DNA of 64,000 nt from Halieaceae bacterium UBA4452 (lineage in GTDB: Bacteria > Pseudomonadota > Gammaproteobacteria > Pseudomonadales > Halieaceae). The notes below the pieces were generated by a model. The model was not told where the DNA came from. It did not search any database and saw nothing but the letters and a program-made list of their open reading frames with translations. The DNA lies in assembly GCA_002389505.1 (NCBI GenBank), contig DGPA01000044.1, forward strand, positions 81,375-145,374, read 5' to 3'. A program made the translations under genes and the position numbers. Numbering within the stretch: the stretch's first letter is position 1; every line of letters begins with the position of its first letter. Of the stretch, positions 1 to 7,403 are shown piece after piece.

Positions 1-12
1 GGGGGGGGGGGG
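1..12. repeat. Homopolymer run of 12 G at the window edge
   Basis: The window opens with twelve consecutive G before ordinary sequence begins. No coding or regulatory role can be assigned. It could be a genuine G-tract cut by the window edge or a sequencing/assembly artefact at a contig end. Confidence 0.5.
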
Positions 13-65
13 TGAATATCCAAACAAGCCAATGAGCTCGATTAAGTCAACGGGGGAGTGGTGTA

Positions 66-1388
66 GTGGCGCATAGTAATAAGAGCAACATCCATCTTGG
101 CAGCCATGGGAAGGCGGGTGCCTTTTCGAGGTCTTCGACATTATCTTTTGACAAAAATGCCGCTGATCTCAGCGCCGATCACTACTGGCGGGCGGTGGGA
201 GACTGGGCAAATTCATCGAAAAATGACGAGGGTGTGCCGATTTATGTGCACATACCTTTTTCTTCTACCCGTTGTGGTCAGGGCACGCATGTAGCTGAAA
301 TCACTGATAGCGTGCCCGCAGTCGATGACTATTTACAACTACTCGACAAAGAAATTTCGACGGTCACTGCGAAAATTGGCTCGGGCCGGAAGGTGTCTCA
401 GCTTCATGTCGGTGGCGCCGCCCCCAATTTTCTCTCCAATCAGCAGTTGATTCAGCTGACCGATACCATTGACGAGCACTTCAATGTTGCAGAAGAGGCT
501 GAACGGACCATAGAAATTAACCCCTACCGGGCTAGCTTTGCCCAGTTAGGTTTGCTCCGTGGCCTAGGATTTACCAACTTACAATTTGAGCTTAGAGAAT
601 TGCTGCGCGGTGATAGTGCGGGTCTCGACCGACCCTGTTCGCCAGATTTACTGGCGGATGTTTTTGCCAATGCGCGTGCGGTGGGCTTTAAAACCATCGC
701 CGTAGACATTACTTATGGATCACAGCGTCGCGCTGAGGATGATGTATTACAAGAGCTCGAATGCCTACTGGACCTGAAGCCCGACAGAATTCTCTGCCAT
801 GCGGCGCAAAGTAGTTTCGCTGAAAAAGAAGCGCATGATTTTGACCAAGCAAGTGAGGGCCTGAGTCATGCGGCTAAGCTCGCTATGTTTGTCAGTATGG
901 TAAATGTGTTTGAACAGCGCGGTTACGAGTGGGTGGGTGTGTCAGGATTTGCATTACCCGGTGATGCTTGGTGTGATGCACAAGCCGAAGGCCGGCTTTA
1001 TCGTAATTGGATTGGATATACTACCGAGCCAGCCTTTTCAGTCCTCGGCTTCGGCTTAGGTGCGGTTTCTGAACTTCCTGGGCTGATTTCCCAAAGTCAC
1101 GAAAACCTTCGTAGCTGGTCGGCGGCAGTCGCCAAGGGTTTGCCGCCTATCGCCAAGGGAGTAGAGCTCAGTGCACTCAAGTCTAAGGAACGCCATCTGT
1201 TGACACTCTTGTCTGCGAATTTGAACGCGCAAGCTCCTGAAACCATGGATCTAGACATTGTTAGTGAGTTAACGGAATCGGGAGTCATAGAAGCGGATGC
1301 TGGACGGGTGTCATTGACCCCTTTTGGTCGTGCTTTCTTCAGTCAAGTTAACGAGTGGGACCGTCATCATAGGGCCATTGTCAACTAA
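66..1388 (+). CDS. HemN-like coproporphyrinogen III dehydrogenase paralogue with degenerate radical-SAM motif
   Basis: 440 aa, GTG start at 66 with a GGAG seven bases upstream. It aligns along its whole length with oxygen-independent coproporphyrinogen III oxidase HemN: YVHIPF (60-65), SQLHVGGAAP in place of SQLHWGGGTP, VDITYG in place of IDLIYG, and the C-terminal HRNF/GYTT region seen as YRNWIGYTTEP. The cluster motif CxxxCxxCxC is not conserved: the four positions read Ser66, Cys70, Gly73, His75, so only one ligand remains. A normal [4Fe-4S] cluster and radical chemistry are therefore unlikely. Known HemN acts in tetrapyrrole synthesis; this copy, beside the puf genes, may be a tetrapyrrole-binding or regulatory pseudoenzyme (inference). 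Its end overlaps idi by 8 bp on the other strand. Confidence 0.8.
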   Translation: MAHSNKSNIHLGSHGKAGAFSRSSTLSFDKNAADLSADHYWRAVGDWANSSKNDEGVPIYVHIPFSSTRCGQGTHVAEITDSVPAVDDYLQLLDKEISTVTAKIGSGRKVSQLHVGGAAPNFLSNQQLIQLTDTIDEHFNVAEEAERTIEINPYRASFAQLGLLRGLGFTNLQFELRELLRGDSAGLDRPCSPDLLADVFANARAVGFKTIAVDITYGSQRRAEDDVLQELECLLDLKPDRILCHAAQSSFAEKEAHDFDQASEGLSHAAKLAMFVSMVNVFEQRGYEWVGVSGFALPGDAWCDAQAEGRLYRNWIGYTTEPAFSVLGFGLGAVSELPGLISQSHENLRSWSAAVAKGLPPIAKGVELSALKSKERHLLTLLSANLNAQAPETMDLDIVSELTESGVIEADAGRVSLTPFGRAFFSQVNEWDRHHRAIVN

Positions 1389-1977
1389 CGGACTGGCCAA
1401 GCTGCTTTTGTACTTGTTGCCATCGGTTCGTTGTTAATTCTAACCACTCAAGTAAAAACCAAGGTGTGAGAGACTCGGGTTGCTTCGCAACACGGGTGTC
1501 TATGTCTTGGCATGTAAACCAACGACAATCCATGATCTCTTCAGGATGTGGCGTTAGATGATGGGTTTTATTCAGGCTGCCCACATACACCGAACACACC
1601 TCTCGCTCGCTACCCACCTGTAGATAATGTGCGCTGTACTCAAAGGTATACAGATAGTGCAGAGGACAACTGACCCCGAGTTCCTGATGTAGGCGGCGTT
1701 GTGTCGCTTGTGGGTAGCTTTCTCCTTCACGTGGATGACTGCAACAACTGTTTGTCCAGTATCCAGGCCACAGGCGTTTTGTCATTGCCCGTTGCTGCAG
1801 TAATACCTCCCCGCAGGTAGAAAAAAGAAAGATGGAGAAAGCGCGGTGTAACGTGCCATCACCGGTATGGGCGTCGGCCTTGGAGATGGTTCCCAACACT
1901 TGATCTTGACTGTTTACACGTATGAGTCGCTCTGCCTCACTTGACACCGAGGCAGGGGTGGATCCAGAGTTGGTCAT
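1381..1977 (-). CDS. idi: Isopentenyl-diphosphate delta-isomerase, type I
   Basis: 198 aa, the usual size of type I IDI (Nudix fold). It interconverts IPP and DMAPP, supplying prenyl units for carotenoids and the phytyl/geranylgeranyl tail of bacteriochlorophyll. Visible motifs: the active-site cysteine region TNSCCSHP with the following Nudix-like stretch ending in QELG, and the FEYSAHY segment carrying the catalytic glutamate. It is the last gene of the minus-strand puf series but is separated from pufA by hairpins, the last with a run of T only about a dozen bases before the ATG. No strong ribosome binding site is seen at this start. Confidence 0.93.
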   Translation of the reverse strand: MTNSGSTPASVSSEAERLIRVNSQDQVLGTISKADAHTGDGTLHRAFSIFLFSTCGEVLLQQRAMTKRLWPGYWTNSCCSHPREGESYPQATQRRLHQELGVSCPLHYLYTFEYSAHYLQVGSEREVCSVYVGSLNKTHHLTPHPEEIMDCRWFTCQDIDTRVAKQPESLTPWFLLEWLELTTNRWQQVQKQLGQSVS

Positions 1978-1989
1978 AGTGTGGAATCC

Positions 1990-2020
1990 AAAAAAAAAGG
2001 ACCCGCCCCTGGGGAGGGGT
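1990..2020 (-). terminator. Rho-independent terminator or attenuator between pufA and idi
   Basis: Read on the minus strand, a GC-rich stem (CCCCT/AGGGG, extended imperfectly by outer ACCC/GGGT pairs) is followed within a few bases by nine T. It lies 176 bases after the pufA stop and just before idi, so it probably ends the puf transcript or limits readthrough into idi. Confidence 0.6.
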
Positions 2021-2085
2021 GGCTGGGTTCACCTGTCTTTCCCAGTGTCGGGGGTGACGCCTGGAAAATGGTAGTGGGTTCAGCC

Positions 2086-2102
2086 TCGGTAATGGTTACC
2101 GA
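2086..2102. other. Short perfect inverted repeat downstream of pufA
   Basis: TCGGTAA-TGG-TTACCGA: a 7-bp perfect stem with a 3-base loop, between the hairpin after pufA and the T-run terminator. Probably part of the RNA 3'-end structure of the puf message; no protein site is recognised. Confidence 0.4.
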
Positions 2103-2118
2103 CGGGTCGGGAAAACAA

Positions 2119-2142
2119 GCCTGCTAGATAAGCCTAGCAGGC
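2119..2142 (-). terminator. Strong hairpin directly after pufA
   Basis: 9-bp perfect stem GCCTGCTAG/CTAGCAGGC with a 6-base loop, ten bases after the pufA stop on the minus strand and followed there by TTGTTTT. It can act as a terminator and/or protect the 3' end of the abundant light-harvesting message, as known for puf transcripts of purple bacteria. Confidence 0.6.
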
Positions 2143-2152
2143 GTGTGGTGCG

Positions 2153-2344
2153 TCACTGTCGTGAAGCAGGCATAGCTGAACTGTGGCTTACTGCTGCAGA
2201 TGCAGCGGCATTAGGGCCATCAATCCAGTTATAGGTTGCTGAGCTCAGCAGTACAAAGTGAATAAACAGCGCCAGTACAAACAGGAACGCTGCGTTAGCC
2301 ACGAGTACACGTCTTGGATCAAAGATCATCCACATACGATGCAT
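2153..2344 (-). CDS. pufA: Light-harvesting complex 1 alpha chain
   Basis: 63 aa. The ATG at 2344 is chosen because AGGAG lies seven bases upstream; a longer in-frame extension lacks a ribosome binding site. LH1 alpha has one membrane helix that binds bacteriochlorophyll a and carotenoid and forms the ring around the reaction centre. Visible: N-terminal MWMIFDPRRVL typical of LH1 alpha, a helix at about 15-35 with the BChl-ligating His29, then W near the periplasmic face (TYNW). The tail after the helix is Ala/Ser-rich. It lies 73 bp downstream of pufB, at the end of the puf operon. Confidence 0.93.
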   Translation of the reverse strand: MHRMWMIFDPRRVLVANAAFLFVLALFIHFVLLSSATYNWIDGPNAAASAAVSHSSAMPASRQ

Positions 2345-2417
2345 AGTGCTACTCCTAGTAATGAAGTAATTGGGCTTTGGACCCAACTACCGGGTTTACA
2401 ATGATTGCCAGAGTTCC

Positions 2418-2564
2418 TTAGAACCAGGGCCGCCACATCCAGACGAGGATATGAGCTACCACCGCGATGGCAGTGAATCCGAGAAATCCTTGCACATACG
2501 CACTGTGGAATTCCTTGGCTTCATTGCTTGTCAGCCCTGATGGGCTTCCGCCTTGATCACTCAT
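2418..2564 (-). CDS. pufB: Light-harvesting complex 1 beta chain
   Basis: 48 aa small gene with GGGAGG before the ATG. The product has the LH1 beta layout: polar N-terminus, FHSAYVQGF with His20, one membrane helix with BChl-ligating His38, and the C-terminal WMWRPWF signature. It pairs with PufA to build the LH1 antenna. Unlike the classical purple-bacterial order with pufBA ahead of pufLM, here pufBA follows pufLMC, separated from pufC by 189 bp containing two hairpins. Confidence 0.95.
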   Translation of the reverse strand: MSDQGGSPSGLTSNEAKEFHSAYVQGFLGFTAIAVVAHILVWMWRPWF

Positions 2565-2634
2565 GGTATTACCTCCCATGTCGTTTAAGCGAATGCCGCA
2601 ATGATGCCCGAGGGCGTCGGTGCGACGGTTAGGT

Positions 2635-2664
2635 AAGGTGTAGAAGGTTCATTGCCTACACCTT
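2635..2664 (-). other. Hairpin in the pufC-pufB spacer (second)
   Basis: 9-bp perfect stem AAGGTGTAG/CTACACCTT around a 12-base loop, 71 bases upstream of the pufB start. No T-run follows on the minus strand, so an RNA-stability or processing element fits better than a terminator (inference). Confidence 0.5.
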
Positions 2665-2711
2665 GGTCCCGGTAAACATCGGCAAATGCCAACATTACTG
2701 AGATAGGGTAT

Positions 2712-2742
2712 CCGTCCTCGATAAAAAGGCGATCGAGGACGG
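2712..2742 (-). other. Hairpin in the pufC-pufB spacer (first)
   Basis: 11-bp perfect stem CCGTCCTCGAT/ATCGAGGACGG with a 9-base loop, eleven bases after the pufC stop. No T-run follows on the minus strand. By analogy with the intercistronic puf hairpins that set different half-lives for pufBA and pufLM RNA in Rhodobacter, it may separate the pufLMC and pufBA message segments (inference). Confidence 0.55.
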
Positions 2743-2753
2743 CGTTAGTAGCG

Positions 2754-3815
2754 TTACTCAACGTCATCGACGTACACGGCTTTGGTAGCGTCGTCATAAC
2801 GGGTGAGTGTTGGATAATCTTTTATCATTTCGGCGCCAAGGAGCGGTTGATAAGCGCCCTGATGACAAGTACCGCAATTGACTTTCAACGGGTCGCCGAG
2901 GGGACCTTTTCTGTGCTCGGGCAACCAGTCAGTCGTGCGATTAATAAAGTTATTGTTCATCTCCCGAACCATGCGGATGCCGTGCCATGCCCTCACACGT
3001 TCCGGGGAGCTTTGCTCCCAGTCATAAAATGCGCGGGTGTTATGGCAGTGAGTGCAGTTCACCCCGAGTGAGTCAGAGAAGTGCATCATTAAGCTGTAGA
3101 TCCATTCGGTATCTTTAATGTTCGCGGGATTATTGCCTTTTGGTAATGCTGTATTGCCTGCCACCCGCCACGGTAAGTCCTTTGCCGTAGCCTCATCGCC
3201 CTCTAGGTACATAGAGAAGGGATCATTCGGCAGCGAGCTGTAAGCCGCGTTTTTAGACGCTATATTTTGACCTGCAGTCATGATGCCCGGCGCGTGCGGA
3301 CGACCAGGATCGTTCGTCCAAACATACTCGGGGACGTTCTTACCTCTATGGCAGGTATAACAGGTGACACCCACATTGCCGACATGATCGCCCCAGTCTT
3401 GGTTTGCGCGTTGGGTCATCGCAATCATCACCCGTGCCACTTTCTTGGTGTACTTGGTATCGAGATGAAAACCTTCAGCGACGTGGCAATAGTTACAGCC
3501 CTCTTCAGGTGACACCCATTCGGTAATCGACGTCATCAGGCGCGTGAACTGACCAATACTTAAGTCACCCAGAACTTCGACATTTTGATAAATGTCGCCT
3601 GCTTTAGGACCGGTAGCAGGTAATTGTGGCGATGCCTCAGGCGCTATGTTGTTAGCGATAACGTCGCTGAGATCGTCACTGTTGTATACCAGCGCCATAC
3701 CGGTGCCCGCCGGGCCACGTTGAACTGACTCGGGTGGAGGCGCTTCGCAAGCCACGAGGAATGCAGTGCTCACCCATGCGACGGCTGCGCTGCTGAGTAA
3801 TTGTTTAATGTTCAT
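2754..3815 (-). CDS. pufC: Photosynthetic reaction centre tetraheme cytochrome c subunit
   Basis: 353 aa. PufC is anchored on the periplasmic side of the reaction centre and re-reduces the oxidised special pair. Visible: a lipoprotein signal with lipobox LVAC (lipidated Cys23) and four CxxCH heme sites at 107-111, 152-156, 254-258 and 314-318. The region between hemes 2 and 3 carries the Met-containing segments expected for axial ligands. Its start overlaps the pufM stop as TAATG, so the two are translationally coupled. Heme attachment would need the Ccm system encoded near 55-61 kb. Confidence 0.96.
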   Translation of the reverse strand: MNIKQLLSSAAVAWVSTAFLVACEAPPPESVQRGPAGTGMALVYNSDDLSDVIANNIAPEASPQLPATGPKAGDIYQNVEVLGDLSIGQFTRLMTSITEWVSPEEGCNYCHVAEGFHLDTKYTKKVARVMIAMTQRANQDWGDHVGNVGVTCYTCHRGKNVPEYVWTNDPGRPHAPGIMTAGQNIASKNAAYSSLPNDPFSMYLEGDEATAKDLPWRVAGNTALPKGNNPANIKDTEWIYSLMMHFSDSLGVNCTHCHNTRAFYDWEQSSPERVRAWHGIRMVREMNNNFINRTTDWLPEHRKGPLGDPLKVNCGTCHQGAYQPLLGAEMIKDYPTLTRYDDATKAVYVDDVE

Positions 3816-4789
3816 TACTGTGCCTCCGTCATGAGTGGGTCTACTACCAGCGCTGCGTCAACGGCAGGGTAGGCGGGTGCGATGCCATGCTTAACACCCC
3901 ATAGGTACCAGTTTTCAACCACCGTGCCGGTAAGCAGAATGCCGATGCCGCCGGTAATCACGGTCAGCACTGCAAACCACCACGCCCAACGGTGAATGGA
4001 TTCCATGGACGCGTTGAAGCCCATGCACCAGCGCCAATAAAGCATTGACCGCTCCCCTGCCGTACCGATATCGGTGACCTGGTCGATCTCGCGATCCCCG
4101 CCATAGCGGCTCACCGCTAAAATAGTTGCGCCGTGCATGGCGAATAAAATGGCCGAGCCATAAAGGAATGCAATGGACAGCATGTGGAAGGGGTTGTAGA
4201 ACAGGTTGCCATACCGGAGTGAAAAGGCTGCCGTCCAATCCAAGTGAGGGAATAGGCCGAATGGGACGGCTTCGCTCCAGCTGCCCATGAGAATGGGGCG
4301 GAAAAATCCTAGTACCAAATAAAGCCAAATAGCGGCACCAAAAGCCCACGCTAGGTAGTTACTCATGCCCAGTTGCTGGGATAGTCTAAAGGTTCGCCAC
4401 CACCACAAAAGGATGGCTGCGGTAAGGAAAAAGCCGGCCAGTAACCACCAACCCCCTTCGTTTAGGGGAGGGATGCTCAACCCATATTGTGGTGCTGGCG
4501 GCTCTAGTGCGAGCCAGGGGAGCTGACGAATAAATTCGATGGGGTCCCAGTTAACCGAGGCCCACATATTTAAGCCAATAATCTCAAAGGCCATGAAGCC
4601 AAAGATTAACGACAGTACGCCGAAGGGCCCAAGGTATATGGGACCAATTTGTGCATCGCCCAGCTTGCCCGCTAACCAAGAGTGGGTGATACCACCGATG
4701 CGATTATACTCATCACGACCAATCGGCACGCCCGGGTAGTCGGGGGCGTCAACCTGAACCTGTGTGAAGATATTTTGATATTCAATCAT
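3815..4789 (-). CDS. pufM: Photosynthetic reaction centre M subunit
   Basis: 324 aa integral membrane protein, one of the two core subunits that bind the special-pair bacteriochlorophylls, bacteriopheophytins, quinones and non-heme iron. Visible: N-terminal NIFTQVQV and LGPFG, five hydrophobic helices, the special-pair histidine region YNPFHMLSIAFLYGSA, and the iron-ligand region SMESIHRWAWWFAV. Length is normal for type-II PufM that carries a cytochrome subunit. It lies 14 bp after pufL and overlaps pufC. Confidence 0.97.
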   Translation of the reverse strand: MIEYQNIFTQVQVDAPDYPGVPIGRDEYNRIGGITHSWLAGKLGDAQIGPIYLGPFGVLSLIFGFMAFEIIGLNMWASVNWDPIEFIRQLPWLALEPPAPQYGLSIPPLNEGGWWLLAGFFLTAAILLWWWRTFRLSQQLGMSNYLAWAFGAAIWLYLVLGFFRPILMGSWSEAVPFGLFPHLDWTAAFSLRYGNLFYNPFHMLSIAFLYGSAILFAMHGATILAVSRYGGDREIDQVTDIGTAGERSMLYWRWCMGFNASMESIHRWAWWFAVLTVITGGIGILLTGTVVENWYLWGVKHGIAPAYPAVDAALVVDPLMTEAQ

Positions 4790-4803
4790 GTGTCTGCTCC
4801 CGC

Positions 4804-5628
4804 TCAGTTCCAGATGGGCAATTCAAGCCACCAGTTCCACCATTCTGGCCATCCCTTGGTCCAGAAAGGTCCACTTATTACGATACATACGGCACTCCAA
4901 AATCCTGCACTCAATGCGAGGAAGAGTCCCAGACGATGAATGCCCAGCGCGCCAATGGAGTAGCCGATATCGTCTCGGAAAAAGGTGTTTTCATGCTCGC
5001 CGGTCTTCACGGTTTCACCGTCCCGTGGGTCGGTGGCCATAAGAATCAGTGATCCATGCATGGATAGCGCCATAGCGTTGGTGAAGAAAAACGTTACTGC
5101 CAGCATATGGGCTGGGTTGTAGTGGAAATGCAGATACTGGTAGCCGACGTTGGATACCCAATCGAGGTGGCTTAAAATGCCGTAGGGGAAGCCGTGTCCC
5201 CAAGCGCCCATTAACACCGGGCGGATGACGACCAAAGTGAAGTAGGCCAGTACCGCCACACTAAAGGCGAAAGGCACATGCAAGCCCATACCGAGTTTGC
5301 GCGCGATCTCTGCTTGCCTTAACACCCATGATCCAAAGGCGCCCAGTGCACACAGAGTGATGATTTGCCACAATCCTCCCTCCTGTAGGGGCGCGAGTCC
5401 CAAGCCATAAGAGAGATCCGGTGGGGCGATGCTTATCTGCCAGATATTCCAGGTGTCGCCCAGTGCAGCACCGTAAATAATCAGCAGCGTTCCCAAGATG
5501 GCAAAAAAGGCAGTTGTTACGCCAAAAAAACCAACGTAAAACGGCCCGATCCAGAAGTCGAACAGGTCACCGCCAAGCAGTGTCCCTCCGCGAACCCGGT
5601 ACTTCTTTTCGAAACTCAGCAATGACAT
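4804..5628 (-). CDS. pufL: Photosynthetic reaction centre L subunit
   Basis: 274 aa; starts MSLLSFEKKYRVRGG. The ATG at 5628 is chosen because AGGGG lies nine bases upstream, whereas the in-frame ATG three codons earlier directly abuts that site. Visible PufL landmarks: FDFWIGPFYVGFFGV, the special-pair His segment HYNPAHMLAVTFFFTNA, and the iron/quinone segment IGALGIHRLGLF. It forms the L/M heterodimer that carries out charge separation and reduces quinone. First of the pufLMC group, 87 bp after the small pufQ-like gene. Confidence 0.97.
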   Translation of the reverse strand: MSLLSFEKKYRVRGGTLLGGDLFDFWIGPFYVGFFGVTTAFFAILGTLLIIYGAALGDTWNIWQISIAPPDLSYGLGLAPLQEGGLWQIITLCALGAFGSWVLRQAEIARKLGMGLHVPFAFSVAVLAYFTLVVIRPVLMGAWGHGFPYGILSHLDWVSNVGYQYLHFHYNPAHMLAVTFFFTNAMALSMHGSLILMATDPRDGETVKTGEHENTFFRDDIGYSIGALGIHRLGLFLALSAGFWSAVCIVISGPFWTKGWPEWWNWWLELPIWN

Positions 5629-5650
5629 TGAATCCATCCCCTTGGTAATT

Positions 5651-5680
5651 CAGCGCCCTTCGTCCCTGACATTGGCGCTG
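5651..5680 (-). other. Inverted repeat between pufQ-like gene and pufL
   Basis: 7-bp perfect stem CAGCGCC/GGCGCTG with a 16-base loop in the leader of pufL. Might mark an RNA processing or stability site separating bchCXYZ from pufLMC in the shared transcript; no terminator T-run is seen. Confidence 0.35.
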
Positions 5681-5715
5681 TTAATGTTGCACCGTCTTCC
5701 CGACGATGTTACTGA

Positions 5716-5937
5716 TTAAATCCGCATGAACGCGTAGGGCACCACGCTGTAAGCCGAGCGCTTGGCTGTTTGGTAACAACTCTCGCCGACTATCGCCTCA
5801 TCCGGGATCCGCAGTGTCAGTCGACACAGCAGTGCGTGAGAGAAAAACCACAGGAATGCCACCCCAAGTAGCAAGCGGAACTGGATGGTTTCGGTGGCAT
5901 GAATTTTATCTAACTGCTGTCGAGATCTCTCCGTCAT
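5716..5937 (-). CDS. Small membrane protein, PufQ-like by position and layout
   Basis: 73 aa, start overlapping the bchZ stop as ATGA. It has a polar N-terminus with an ATETIQFRLLLG segment, one hydrophobic helix at about 22-40, then a polar tail ending RSAYSVVPYAFMRI. In Rhodobacter the slot between bchZ and the puf structural genes is held by pufQ, a protein of about the same length with one helix and a short conserved tail rich in A/P/F, implicated in bacteriochlorophyll formation. Position, coupling, size and layout fit; sequence similarity by eye is weak. Alternative: an unrelated small membrane protein. Confidence 0.6.
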   Translation of the reverse strand: MTERSRQQLDKIHATETIQFRLLLGVAFLWFFSHALLCRLTLRIPDEAIVGESCYQTAKRSAYSVVPYAFMRI

Positions 5938-7403
5938 GGTTCGATCCTCCTGAGGTCATTGTTAATAGCATCATTGGCTGAAACAGCCATTACCGCGCGG
6001 CGTACGTGCTCCCGAACGACAGTATTTTCTTTGTGCTCTCTGGCCAGTTGTTCTGCTGTATCACGCATGTGTTTGGCAGCAGAAATGCGCACTAGCACCG
6101 GCTGTTGGGCGACAAGACGGTTGAGCTCCTGTTCCGCCTCAACGCTCCAATTCAGCTGATGTTGAGCGAGCGTTGGCGCAACGTTGTCGAGTTCTGTGCC
6201 GAGCGGTAGGACGTTGTAGAGTGCATCAAATAGTGCGTTGCAGACTTCTTGTAAGACGTACGCCGCACCGCTGTAACCCATGAACGGCGTGCCGGTGTGC
6301 CGGCGTATAATGGTGCCGGGCAGAGAGGCTGGTATATAGATTGACTGACCGCCACTCTCGCTCAAATACATTCGCTCGTTGTAGCCGCCAAAAATGATGA
6401 GCGGCTTTAACTCATGGATCGCTTTGCGTACAGCCGCGTTATCAGTTTTCTTCCCTGCTCGTCGCTCGAAATGAAAAGCGCAGGGCAGTCCGAGTTCGTC
6501 TTCGAGGTAATGTCGTAGGCCCCGAGTGTATGTCTCCGTTGCACTCACGCCGAAGCTTGCGGTACCAAAAAAATCTTGAGTGACAGAGCGCCAAAGGTCC
6601 CAAATCGGTTTAATAGTGGTGAGTTTTTCTTGAGCAATAAAAGGTTCGGGATCAATACCCGTGAGTTCACCTAGTGTTTGCAGAAACTGCGTGGTGCTGT
6701 GTAGCCCAAACGGCGCTTGTAAATAGGGCTTATCAAGTTGTTCACACAGCTTTCTGCCGTGCTCCCGGTACATGCAGATGTTAACGTCCGCGTTGGCCAG
6801 CGTGTGGATATCATCCAAGTGGCAGCCCAGGGGGAATATGACATTCAGCTCAAGTCCTATACCCTCAACGAGACGCTGAATCTCAGCGAGATCGGACCAG
6901 GTGTTGAAGTAGCCATAGGCGGGACCAATAATATTCACTTTAGGACATGCATTGACAACAGGCTTACGCTTAGCCGCCTTTTTTGCGCCATACTGTTCCC
7001 ATAACCAGACCATTGCTCTATCAGCGCTCTGCCATTGATCTTCATCAATGGTGCGTGGCAGAAACCGTTTGATGTTGGTGTCTTCAGGGGTGACCCCACC
7101 ACCGATCATTTCCGCAATGGATCCGGTGACCACCACACTCGGTTTTTTGGTATCTAAGGTACTGTGCGCGCGACGCAGCGCACCTTCAGTGCCATGCTGT
7201 CCGAGTTCCTCTTCGGCAAGCCCCGTCACAACAATGGGTAATTCATGAGGTGGCAAACCGTCGGTGTAATGCAGTACCGACGTGACCGGCAGGTTTTCGC
7301 ATCCCACCGGGCCATCAATAATAACTTGTAGGCCACGTACCGCGGTAAAGACATAGACTGATCCCCAGTAGCCTCCAGCGCGATCATGATCAAGCACTAG
7401 CAT
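5934..7403 (-). CDS. bchZ: Chlorophyllide a reductase subunit Z
   Basis: 489 aa; ATG at 7403 overlaps the bchY stop as TAATG, so the longer open frame upstream is not used. BchY and BchZ form the NifDK-like catalytic heterotetramer of chlorophyllide a reductase, which reduces the C7-C8 double bond of ring B with electrons from BchX. Visible: MLVLDHDRAGGYWG start, the IDGPVGCENLPVTSVLHYTDG region with a probable Fe-S cysteine, and the DPEPF and GYNERMYLSE segments. Part of bchCXYZ. Confidence 0.96.
   Translation of the reverse strand: MLVLDHDRAGGYWGSVYVFTAVRGLQVIIDGPVGCENLPVTSVLHYTDGLPPHELPIVVTGLAEEELGQHGTEGALRRAHSTLDTKKPSVVVTGSIAEMIGGGVTPEDTNIKRFLPRTIDEDQWQSADRAMVWLWEQYGAKKAAKRKPVVNACPKVNIIGPAYGYFNTWSDLAEIQRLVEGIGLELNVIFPLGCHLDDIHTLANADVNICMYREHGRKLCEQLDKPYLQAPFGLHSTTQFLQTLGELTGIDPEPFIAQEKLTTIKPIWDLWRSVTQDFFGTASFGVSATETYTRGLRHYLEDELGLPCAFHFERRAGKKTDNAAVRKAIHELKPLIIFGGYNERMYLSESGGQSIYIPASLPGTIIRRHTGTPFMGYSGAAYVLQEVCNALFDALYNVLPLGTELDNVAPTLAQHQLNWSVEAEQELNRLVAQQPVLVRISAAKHMRDTAEQLAREHKENTVVREHVRRAVMAVSANDAINNDLRRIEP

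Noticed and set aside
2585..2797. 70-codon open frame between pufC and pufB on the minus strand
   Set aside because: It overlaps the pufC end in another frame, lacks a ribosome binding site and is explained by the hairpin-rich spacer.
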